From Actinomycetes bacterium (GTDB lineage Bacteria > Actinomycetota > Actinomycetes > Propionibacteriales > Propionibacteriaceae), in contig JAEXAS010000016.1 of the NCBI GenBank assembly GCA_023458095.1, positions 1 to 39,612 on the forward strand: a stretch of 39,612 nt of DNA. The letters are read 5' to 3'. This document shows, piece by piece, positions 8,797 to 16,043 of the stretch (position 1 is its first letter; each line of letters opens with the position of its first letter). A program made the position numbers and the translations under genes. A model generated the notes under the pieces. The model was not told where the DNA came from and did no database searches. It was given only the letters and a program-made list of their open reading frames with translations.

Positions 8797-9824
8797 GGTG
8801 CGACTCCGATCAGAGGAAGGCCTGCGGTCTCCGGCAGGCCGAGGGCGAGGTTCATGGACTGCACCGCACCACCGGCGGTGCCCTTAGTGAGATTGTCGAT
8901 GGCGCACACCGCGACCAGCCGGTGGGCGGCTGCGTCCACGGTGATTTGGACATGGACGGCGTTGGAGCCGGCCACAGATTGGGTTTGCGGCCACACCCCT
9001 TCCGGGAGCACGGTCACGAACGGCTCGGCGCTGTAAGCGTCCAGATAGGCCTGGCGCGCCTGAGCAGCGGTGGTCTCGCTGGCCAGCGGTGCGGTGACGG
9101 TGGCCAGGATCCCCCGCGACATGGGCGCCAGGACCGGGGTGAAGGACACCGTGGGGTTGACCGCCCCCAAGGCAGCGAAGTTCTGCAGAATCTCCGGGAC
9201 GTGCCGATGCACGCCGCCGACGCCATACGCGCTGGCTGAGCCCATGACCTCTGAGCCGAGCAGATTGGGCTTGAGAGACTTGCCCGCGCCCGAGGCACCG
9301 GACGCCGCCACCGCGACCACGTCCGTGCCGTCGACCAGACCGGCAGTCAGCGCGGGCAGCAGGGCGAGGGTGACCGAGGTCGGGTAGCAACCCGGCACCG
9401 CGATCCGGGTGGTGCTGGCCAGCGTGGTGCGTTGGCCAGGCAGTTCAGGCAGCCCGTAGGGCCAGGTGCCTGCGTGTTCACTGCCATAGAACTTCTGCCA
9501 TTGAGCCGGATCGACGAGCCGATGATCGGCACCGGCATCGACCACGAGGACCTCGGGGCCCAGTTCGGCGGCAATGGCCGCTGATGTACCGTGCGGCAGC
9601 GCCAGAATCACCACGTCGTGACCGGCCAGGTTCTCCGCTGTGGTGTCGAGGATCACGCGATCACCCACGGCGGTGAGGTGTTGGTGGTGGCTGAGCAGAG
9701 TGCTGCCTGCGCTGGCACCGGCGGTCAGCGCACCGATCTCAAACTCTGGGTGCCCCAGCAGGAGCCGGAGGGCTTCCCCGCCGGCATAGCCTGTGGCCCC
9801 GGCTATCGCTACCGAAAACGTCAT
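8793..9824 (-). CDS. argC: N-acetyl-gamma-glutamyl-phosphate reductase
   Basis: NADPH-dependent reduction of N-acetylglutamyl phosphate to the semialdehyde. The 343-residue product begins MTFSVAIAGATGYAGGE, the Rossmann glycine motif, and holds the catalytic Cys in AVPGCYPTSV. The frame is open far upstream (to 10223), but the ATG at 9824 is the natural start because the Rossmann motif follows at once and homologues begin there. CATAGT ends 6 nt before the ATG, with no ribosome-binding site. First gene of the arg operon. Confidence 0.96.
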   Translation of the reverse strand: MTFSVAIAGATGYAGGEALRLLLGHPEFEIGALTAGASAGSTLLSHHQHLTAVGDRVILDTTAENLAGHDVVILALPHGTSAAIAAELGPEVLVVDAGADHRLVDPAQWQKFYGSEHAGTWPYGLPELPGQRTTLASTTRIAVPGCYPTSVTLALLPALTAGLVDGTDVVAVAASGASGAGKSLKPNLLGSEVMGSASAYGVGGVHRHVPEILQNFAALGAVNPTVSFTPVLAPMSRGILATVTAPLASETTAAQARQAYLDAYSAEPFVTVLPEGVWPQTQSVAGSNAVHVQITVDAAAHRLVAVCAIDNLTKGTAGGAVQSMNLALGLPETAGLPLIGVAP

Positions 9825-9858
9825 GGCATGACTATGCCAGTCATGGAATGAATATTCC
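9825..9858 (-). promoter_or_regulatory. Tandem ArgR-box-like dyads over the argC promoter
   Basis: Two 14-bp dyads, GGAATgaatATTCC (9845-9858) and GGCATgactATGCC (9825-9838), have centres exactly 20 bp apart. The first resembles the known ARG box core TGAATWWWWATTCA; pairs of boxes about two helical turns apart are how hexameric ArgR binds. The proximal dyad covers the argC -10-like CATAGT (9836-9831) and reaches the start codon; the distal one lies at the -35 position. Repression by the downstream argR product is inferred. Confidence 0.6.
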
Positions 9859-9926
9859 ACTCGGGTGGGGCTGCTGCGGCCAACCGATTCCTGACATGGT
9901 CGATTGCCGCCACAAGTGGAGTTACC

Positions 9927-11201
9927 ATGCTCAGCGTGCCGATCACCGCTGTGGGTATTAGTCACCATCTGGTCACCTTGGACGAACTGGCTGCACTGAG
10001 TGCGTCTGAGCAGCAGATCACCGCCGAACTCCTTCACCGTGAGGAGATCTCCGGGTTCGTGCTGCTCAGCACCTGCAACCGGTTCGAGCTGTACTTCGAT
10101 GCCCCGAAGTTCCATCCTTCCTTGGAGGCGGTGCTGAGCACCATCACCGGGCTGCTGCCGTCCGACAACACCGACCTGGTCGAGCAGTTCGAAGTCCACG
10201 CCGGTCAGATGGCCGTCCAACACCTACTGGAAGTCGCTGCCGGACTCGACGCCATGGTCGTCGGTGAAGCCGAAATCCTTGGTCAGGTCCGCGATGCGCT
10301 TGCTGCGGCCGAAGGCCACAACACCCCCAGCCTGCGTCGGCTGTTCCATGCCGCCCTCACCACGGGCAAGGCCGTGGCCAGCCAGACCGACCTCGGGGCA
10401 GCCGGACGTTCGGTCGCCTCGGTCGGGCTCGAACTCGTACAGCAACGCCACTTCTCACTGGCCGGACGCAAGGTCCTGCTCGTCGGCACCGGCAGCTACG
10501 CCCGGGTCGTCACCGCGACCCTGCTGCGCCTGGACTGCACCGACTTGTCGGTCTACTCCCGAAGCGGACGAGCCGAGCGGTTCGCTGCCACCCATCCGGT
10601 GGAGCCGATCAACTCCGATCGCCTCCTGGCCGCCCTGGGTGAGGCCGATCTGGTGGTCACTTGCAGCGGCCGCGATCACAGTGACTCCCCCATCATCACC
10701 GTCGACCTGCTCGACAGCGCCCGCGGACCGGAAAGCCCGCTGCTGCCAATCCTTGATCTTTCTCTGGCCGGCGATGTTGCCACCGATGCCGCCCATCTGG
10801 TCAACATCGACCTCATCGACCTTGACGAAATCGGCGCCCATGCCCCCGCCGAACAGACCGCCGCGGTGCTGGCCGCGCGCGACCTGGTGACTCGCGGGGT
10901 GGACACCTATCAGCACCTCGAATCCGGACGCGCGGCAACGCCGGCGGTGACCGCGATGCGCTCCCATGTCAGCCAGTTCATCGAGCGCGAGATCGAATCC
11001 GCAGCGCGCCGCTACGACGCCGAGACCGCCTCCGCGGTGGCCCGATCCCTGCGCCGGGTGTCCAATGCGCTGCTGCATACACCTTCGCTGCGGGCAGCAG
11101 AATTGGCTCGCGCCGGCGGCCTGGAGGACTACCAGCACGCCCTGCAGACCCTGTTCGGTATTGATGTCGACCCGCACGCCGAGGTGGAGGCCCGCTCGTG
11201 A
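9927..11201 (+). CDS. hemA: Glutamyl-tRNA reductase
   Basis: Reduces glutamyl-tRNA-Glu to glutamate-1-semialdehyde, the first committed step of C5-pathway haem synthesis. The 424-residue product has the catalytic Cys50 in LLSTCNRFELY, a central NADPH-binding Rossmann segment (RKVLLVGTGSYARVV, about 184-198) and the C-terminal dimerisation helix. A GGAG box lies 6 nt before the ATG. It heads a plus-strand haem operon and reads divergently from argC across a 102-bp gap. Its end overlaps hemE by GTGA. Confidence 0.97.
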   Translation: MLSVPITAVGISHHLVTLDELAALSASEQQITAELLHREEISGFVLLSTCNRFELYFDAPKFHPSLEAVLSTITGLLPSDNTDLVEQFEVHAGQMAVQHLLEVAAGLDAMVVGEAEILGQVRDALAAAEGHNTPSLRRLFHAALTTGKAVASQTDLGAAGRSVASVGLELVQQRHFSLAGRKVLLVGTGSYARVVTATLLRLDCTDLSVYSRSGRAERFAATHPVEPINSDRLLAALGEADLVVTCSGRDHSDSPIITVDLLDSARGPESPLLPILDLSLAGDVATDAAHLVNIDLIDLDEIGAHAPAEQTAAVLAARDLVTRGVDTYQHLESGRAATPAVTAMRSHVSQFIEREIESAARRYDAETASAVARSLRRVSNALLHTPSLRAAELARAGGLEDYQHALQTLFGIDVDPHAEVEARS

Positions 11202-12271
11202 CCTATCGATTGCCCGCCGCTCATCCGCTGCTGACCGGCCTCACCCTCAACTCGCCGCTGCTATGCGCCTACACCGGACGTCCGGTGAGTCGCCGTCCGG
11301 TGTGGTTCATGCGGCAAGCCGGACGCTCCCTGCCGGAGTACCGGGCGATTCGGGAAGGCACCTCCATGCTGGATGCCTGTCTGAACCCGGCCATGGCCGC
11401 TGAGATCACCTGCCAACCGGTACGCCGTCACGACGTGGACGCCGGCATCTTCTTCTCCGACATCGTCGTGCCGCTGAAACTGGCCGGCATCGAGGTGGAG
11501 ATCGAGGCCGGGGTCGGCCCAGTGATGGCCGCACCGATCCGCAGCGCCGCCGATGTGGCTGCTTTGCCTGAGCTGGACCCCAGCGCGCTGCGTCCCATCC
11601 GCGAAGCTGTGGGCCTGACCGTGGCCGAGTTGGGGGCCACTCCCCTGATCGGCTTCGCCGGGGCGCCGTTCACCCTGGCGTCCTATCTGATCGAGGGCCG
11701 ACCCAATCGCGAACTGCCGGCGACTCGGGCCTTGATGGACTCAGATCCGGCCACTTGGGAGAAGCTGCTGGCCTGGGTCGCCCGCACCACCACCGCATTC
11801 CTGCGAGCCCAGGCCGAGGCCGGCGCCAGCGCGCTGCAGCTCTTCGACTCCTGGGTGGGACGACTGGGCGTGGCCGAGTATGAGAAGGCCGTCCAGCCGC
11901 ACTCCGAAGCCGTCTTTGACGGCATCGCCGATCTGGGCGTGCCGAGAGTGCATTTCGGAACCGCCACCAAGGACCTGCTGCGCCATCTGTACGCCGCCGG
12001 CGCCGATGTGGTCGGCGTCGCCTCCGATGTATCCCTGACCGAAGCCAACGCCCTTCTCGGCGGGATTGTGCCGCTTCAGGGCAATCTCGACCCCGCCCTG
12101 CTCGCGGCCCCCGCCGAGGAGTTGTCGGCTGCTGTGGGGCGAATCTGCGCCCAAGGCGACGCCGCCCCCGGGCATGTCTTCAATCTCGGCCACGGAGTAC
12201 CTCCCGAGACCGACCCGGACGTCCTCACCCGAGTCGTGGAGATCGTCCATTCGCTTCCTCCCCGAAACTAG
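11198..12271 (+). CDS. hemE: Uroporphyrinogen III decarboxylase
   Basis: Decarboxylates four acetate side chains of uroporphyrinogen III to give coproporphyrinogen III. The 357-residue product has the conserved active-site block PVWFMRQAGRSLPEYR (about 34-49), the GFAGAPFTLASYLIEG segment and the C-terminal FNLGHGVPPETDPD. The GTG start lies in a GTGA overlap with hemA, giving translational coupling. The radical SAM gene follows after a 12-bp gap with AGGAG near the hemE stop. Confidence 0.97.
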   Translation: MTYRLPAAHPLLTGLTLNSPLLCAYTGRPVSRRPVWFMRQAGRSLPEYRAIREGTSMLDACLNPAMAAEITCQPVRRHDVDAGIFFSDIVVPLKLAGIEVEIEAGVGPVMAAPIRSAADVAALPELDPSALRPIREAVGLTVAELGATPLIGFAGAPFTLASYLIEGRPNRELPATRALMDSDPATWEKLLAWVARTTTAFLRAQAEAGASALQLFDSWVGRLGVAEYEKAVQPHSEAVFDGIADLGVPRVHFGTATKDLLRHLYAAGADVVGVASDVSLTEANALLGGIVPLQGNLDPALLAAPAEELSAAVGRICAQGDAAPGHVFNLGHGVPPETDPDVLTRVVEIVHSLPPRN

Positions 12272-12283
12272 GAGCCCCCCGAA

Positions 12284-13411
12284 ATGACCACAACTCACCC
12301 TGCCGGCATCGGTTCGGTGCGCCCCAACGCCGAGTGGGCCTACGAGCGCGCACCCATGATCATCTACTGGGAACTGACCAATGCCTGCGGCTTGGCGTGT
12401 CGACACTGCCGTGCCACCGCCATGCCCGACCCGGCTGAAGGTGAACTGAGCACCGAGCAGGCCATCGCGGTCCTGGACGACATTCTCGGCTTCGCCGACG
12501 AAGGTGAAGCCTTGCCGCACCTGGTCATGACCGGCGGAGATCCGCTGAAGCGTGCCGACCTGGAGGCATTGGTCCGCGCCGCTGCCGACCGTGGCATTGG
12601 GGTCTCGCTGGCCCCCGCAGTCACCCCGCTGTTGACCCGGGAGAAGATCTTCTGGATGAAGCAGATCGGCATTCAGGCCATCTCCTTGTCCCTGGACGCC
12701 TCCACCGCGGAGTACCACGACGGGATCCGGATGGTGCCGGGCACCTTCGACGCCACCTTGACCGCCTTGGATCACGCGGCCGAGGCCGGGCTGCCTGTGC
12801 AGGTGAACACCTTGGTCACCGCGACGACCGCGGCCGATCTGCCTGCGGTCTATGACGTGCTGAGCCAGCACACCCTGATGCAGTGGAGCTTGTTTTTCCT
12901 CATCTCGATCGGGCGCGGCTCGGAGTTGACCGAACTGTCCCCCGGCGATGCCGAGCATTGGTTGATGTGGGCGGCCAAGACGAATCGGGAGGCGTCCTTC
13001 CGGGTCAAGACCACCGAAGCCATGCACTATCGCCGACTGATCACCACGCCGCTGCTGCGCGCCGGCACGTCCCGCGCCGACATCGAAGCCGGACCCATGT
13101 CGCGCGGCTTCGGCATTCGCGACGGCAACGGCATCGTCTTCATCTCCAACCTCGGTGGGGTGTGCCCCTCAGGCTTCTTGCCTATCGAGGTCGGCAACGT
13201 CAAGGACACTTCCTTGGTCGAGCTGTACCGCAACACCGAACTGATGAAGGCGCTGCGCCGACCGGAGTCCTTCGAGGGACGCTGCGGGATCTGTGAGTTC
13301 AACACCTGGTGCGGCGGCTCGCGAGCCCGCGCCTACGCCTGGACGGGTAATCCCTTGGAAACCGACCCGCTGTGCCCCTACCAGCCCCATCCGGCCGAGC
13401 GCGCTTCGTGA
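12284..13411 (+). CDS. Radical SAM/SPASM protein, AhbD/NirJ-like
   Basis: The 375-residue product binds a SAM-cleaving [4Fe-4S] cluster through Cys35, Cys39 and Cys42 (CGLACRHC), has the GGDPL SAM loop, and ends in a SPASM-type region with Cys294, Cys334, Cys337, Cys343 and Cys364 (CGIC...CGGSRARAY...LCPY). The CGG.RARAY...PLC ending recalls AhbD and NirJ, which act on haem precursors; AhbD decarboxylates Fe-coproporphyrin III to haem. Placement between hemE and hemY, with an overlap into hemY, points to a haem-pathway job, possibly oxygen-independent replacement of HemQ/ChdC. That function is inferred; other radical SAM maturases share the fold. Confidence 0.85.
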   Translation: MTTTHPAGIGSVRPNAEWAYERAPMIIYWELTNACGLACRHCRATAMPDPAEGELSTEQAIAVLDDILGFADEGEALPHLVMTGGDPLKRADLEALVRAAADRGIGVSLAPAVTPLLTREKIFWMKQIGIQAISLSLDASTAEYHDGIRMVPGTFDATLTALDHAAEAGLPVQVNTLVTATTAADLPAVYDVLSQHTLMQWSLFFLISIGRGSELTELSPGDAEHWLMWAAKTNREASFRVKTTEAMHYRRLITTPLLRAGTSRADIEAGPMSRGFGIRDGNGIVFISNLGGVCPSGFLPIEVGNVKDTSLVELYRNTELMKALRRPESFEGRCGICEFNTWCGGSRARAYAWTGNPLETDPLCPYQPHPAERAS

Positions 13412-14973
13412 GACTTCTAGTCGTCGGGGGCGGAATCACTGGGCTGTCCGCAGCCTGGGAGGCGGTGCACCCTTCGACAGGCTCAGGGAGCGGCGGGTCT
13501 GGCCCTTCGACAAGCTCAGGGAACGGCGGCTCTGGCCCTTCGACAAGCTCAGGGAACGGCGGGTCCGGCCCTTCGACAAGCTCAGGGAACGGGGGGCCTG
13601 GCCGGTCGCCGCTGGCTGAGCCTGTCGAAGCCCCACCGCGGAACCCCGTCGAGGTGACCGTCGTCGAGGCTGCTGCCACTCTGGGCGGCAAGTTGCGCAC
13701 CGAGCGCGATGGCGAGTTGCTCATCGAGCACGGTCCGGATTCGTTCGTGGCCTACCGTCCGGCTGCCTTGAAGCTCATCGATGAACTGGGAATGTCGGAT
13801 CAGGTCATCTCGATCAGCGGCACCCGGACGGTCTACCTGCGCTCCCGCGGCCGGCTGCGTCCGCTGCCGGCCGGCATGGGCATGGTGCTCCCCACCCGGC
13901 TGTGGCCCTTCGTGACCACCGGCATTCTCAGCATCGGCGACAAGCTGCGCGCCGGGGTGGACCTGCTGCTGCCTCGGCGCTTGCGTGACGGTCAGGACGT
14001 CACCATCGGCGGCTTCCTGCGGGCTCGGCTCGGCGGCGGCATCGTGCGTCGCTTCGCCGATCCGATGGTCGGGGGCATCTATGGGGCCAGCGTCGACGAA
14101 CTCAGCCTGGACGCGGTGCTGCCGTCCCTACGTGCCGACGAGAAGGCCCATCGCAGTCTGATGCTGGCCTCCCTGGCCGCCGGACGTGCCGCACGCAGCA
14201 CCACCCGGGGCGCCAACTCACCATTTCGTACCCTGCAAAACGGGCTGGGAAGCCTGATCGACAGCCTCGCCGACCGGCTGCGCGCCGAGGGGGTCGACCT
14301 GCGCACCAACACCGCGGTGCGTGGGCTGCGGCCCGCCGCCCGGGGCGGTGTCGTCGTGACCTTCGACCAGGGTGAGGAGACCTTCGATGCGGTGGTGCTG
14401 GCCTGCGGCCTGCCCGCTGCGGCCACCCTGCTCGCCACGGCAGCACCACGGGCCAGTGCGGCCCTGGCCGAAATCCCGTTGGCCACATCAACAGTGGTGA
14501 ATCTGGTCTATCCGCGCGCCGCCTTCGCCCAACCGGTCACCACTCACGGCTGGCTGGAGGCCGAGTCCGCTCCGATCAGCGGCATCACCGTCTCCTCGGC
14601 CAAGTGGGCCGGCCGGGCCGGCGCCGATCAGGTGTTGATCCGCGCCTTCGTCCCTGGACGCCTCGGTCCGATCGCTGACGCACCCGATGCCGATCTCATC
14701 GCTGCGGTCTCCTCCCATGTGGGCAGCGTGTTGAACGCCGAGCAGCCACCCCAGCGAGTCACCGTGTCCCGCTGGCCCTCCGTGATGCCGAAGTACACCG
14801 TCGGACATCTGGACCGGGTTGCCGCAGTGGAGGCGGCCTTGAGCGATCTTCCCGCCTGGCGGGTGGCCGGGTCTGCAGTGCGCGGGGTTGGCGTCCCTGA
14901 CTGTGTCGCCGACGGCCGCCGACAGGCCGGGCTCGCGGTGGCGGGGGCCGACCTCACGGAGGTGGTTCGGTGA
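13408..14973 (+). CDS. hemY: Coproporphyrinogen/protoporphyrinogen oxidase (HemY/CgoX) with a repeat insertion
   Basis: FAD enzyme that oxidises coproporphyrinogen III (in the actinobacterial route) or protoporphyrinogen IX. The 521-residue product starts at GTG, overlapping the radical SAM stop (GTGA), and begins VRLLVVGGGITGLSAAWEA, the FAD Rossmann motif. The second strand and acidic end, VEVTVVEAAATLGGKLRTE, resume at residue 81. Between them sit 60 extra residues (21-80), mostly 11-residue PSTSSGNGGSG units encoded by REP-like DNA. Without these the length is about 461, normal for HemY. The insertion lies in a surface loop between helix A and strand 2, so activity may be kept. The rest of the protein looks intact to the FAD-contacting end GVGVPDCVADGR. 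Confidence 0.93.
   Translation: MRLLVVGGGITGLSAAWEAVHPSTGSGSGGSGPSTSSGNGGSGPSTSSGNGGSGPSTSSGNGGPGRSPLAEPVEAPPRNPVEVTVVEAAATLGGKLRTERDGELLIEHGPDSFVAYRPAALKLIDELGMSDQVISISGTRTVYLRSRGRLRPLPAGMGMVLPTRLWPFVTTGILSIGDKLRAGVDLLLPRRLRDGQDVTIGGFLRARLGGGIVRRFADPMVGGIYGASVDELSLDAVLPSLRADEKAHRSLMLASLAAGRAARSTTRGANSPFRTLQNGLGSLIDSLADRLRAEGVDLRTNTAVRGLRPAARGGVVVTFDQGEETFDAVVLACGLPAAATLLATAAPRASAALAEIPLATSTVVNLVYPRAAFAQPVTTHGWLEAESAPISGITVSSAKWAGRAGADQVLIRAFVPGRLGPIADAPDADLIAAVSSHVGSVLNAEQPPQRVTVSRWPSVMPKYTVGHLDRVAAVEAALSDLPAWRVAGSAVRGVGVPDCVADGRRQAGLAVAGADLTEVVR
13468..13647 (+). repeat. REP-like in-frame minisatellite inserted in hemY
   Basis: Four direct copies of a unit starting CCCTTCGACAAGCTCAGGG begin at 13470, 13503, 13536 and 13569, an exact 33-bp period. 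The first has the variant ACAGGCTC. An inverted copy, CTGAGCCTGTCGAAG, closes the block at 13616-13630. The outer copies with their flanks form a long inverted repeat (GCGGTG..CTTCGACAGGCTCAG against CTGAGCCTGTCGAAG..CACCGC). The full 180 bp is a multiple of three and keeps the hemY frame open. Confidence 0.9.
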
Positions 14974-16043
14974 ATTCGGCCTACGACGCGGTCCTGCTGT
15001 TGGGATTCGGCGGGCCTGAGAGCGAACCTGAGGTTCTGCCCTTTTTGGAGCGGGTCACCGCCGGACGCGGCATTCCGCGCGAACGCCTGCGCGAAGTCGG
15101 AGAACACTACTTCGCCCTGGGCGGGGTCAGCCCGATCAACGAGCAGAATCGCCAGCTTCGTCAGGCCTTGGTCCAGGCGCTGGAAGCGGTGCTGGGTTTT
15201 CCGATGCCGATGATGCTGGCCCATCGCAACAGCGCACCCTTCGTCACTGATGTGATCGCGGAGTTGGCCGCCGTCGGACATCGGCGAGTGCTCGCGGTAG
15301 CCACCGCCGCCTACGCCGGCTACTCGGCGTGCCGCCAGTATCGCGAGGACCTGGGGCTCGCCCTGGAACAGACCGGCGTCGAGATGGAGGTTCGCAAGCT
15401 GCCGCCCTTCTTCGACCTGCCCCAGTTTCCGGCAGCGATCGCCGAACTCCTGCTCGCGGCGCTGCCGACTGATGTTGATCTGGCCGCTGCGTCGACGCGG
15501 CTGATGTTCACCACCCATTCCATTCCGACCGCTTTGGCTGCCAGCTCCGGGATTCGCGGTGAGGCCTATCTCGCCCAGCACCGTTGGGTCGCTGAGCAGG
15601 TGTGTGCCGCGGTCGCTGCCGCAACCGGCGTCAGCAAGGACTGGCGGTTGGTGTTCCAGTCCCGCTCGGGTCCGCCCCAGGTGCCGTGGCTGGAGCCCGA
15701 CGTCAATGATGCGCTGGCCGAAATCGCCCAGGACGGCGCCGGCACGGTCGTCCTGGTGCCGATCGGATTTCTCAGCGACCACATGGAAGTGATCTGGGAC
15801 CTCGATACCCAAGCCGCTCAGACCGCTGACCACCTGGGGCTTCGGTTGATCCGCACCCCGACTGTGGGTACTCATCCCCGCTTTGTCGAAGGTTTGGCCG
15901 AGCGGATTGCCGACGAGCTTCGAAGTGGCCCCTCGACCGCAACCGACGGGGACTCCTGCTTCGGCGACTGCTGTCGCAATCCCCGTAGCCAGGCCCCGGT
16001 CGCCCCGGCGTCCCGGACTGAATCCCGTATGATGGAGAACTGA
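14970..16043 (+). CDS. hemH: Ferrochelatase (coproporphyrin ferrochelatase type)
   Basis: Inserts Fe2+ into coproporphyrin III (actinobacterial route) or protoporphyrin IX. The 357-residue product has the N-terminal LLLGFGGPE block, the conserved active-site His in FTTHSIP and the GFLSDHMEVIWDLD segment. Actinobacterial enzymes often carry a [2Fe-2S] cluster; candidate ligands are Cys121 and the C-terminal Cys330, Cys334 and Cys335 (CFGDCC). The GTG start overlaps hemY by GTGA. A polar 20-residue tail beyond the cysteines is longer than I would expect. Confidence 0.95.
   Translation: MNSAYDAVLLLGFGGPESEPEVLPFLERVTAGRGIPRERLREVGEHYFALGGVSPINEQNRQLRQALVQALEAVLGFPMPMMLAHRNSAPFVTDVIAELAAVGHRRVLAVATAAYAGYSACRQYREDLGLALEQTGVEMEVRKLPPFFDLPQFPAAIAELLLAALPTDVDLAAASTRLMFTTHSIPTALAASSGIRGEAYLAQHRWVAEQVCAAVAAATGVSKDWRLVFQSRSGPPQVPWLEPDVNDALAEIAQDGAGTVVLVPIGFLSDHMEVIWDLDTQAAQTADHLGLRLIRTPTVGTHPRFVEGLAERIADELRSGPSTATDGDSCFGDCCRNPRSQAPVAPASRTESRMMEN

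Noticed and set aside
9825..10223. N-terminal extension of argC by 133 codons
   Set aside because: It overlaps the divergent hemA start; the Rossmann motif begins right after the ATG at 9824.
13470..13630. CRISPR-like array of 33-bp direct repeats
   Set aside because: The units are contiguous with no unique spacers, and they read through in frame with hemY.
13299..13724. Minus-strand proline-rich repeat proteins opposite hemY
   Set aside because: Produced by the tandem repeat being open in several frames; hemY in the other direction is certain.
14628..15875. 415-codon minus-strand frame opposite hemH
   Set aside because: Shadow of hemH and the end of hemY, with no start signal or domain.
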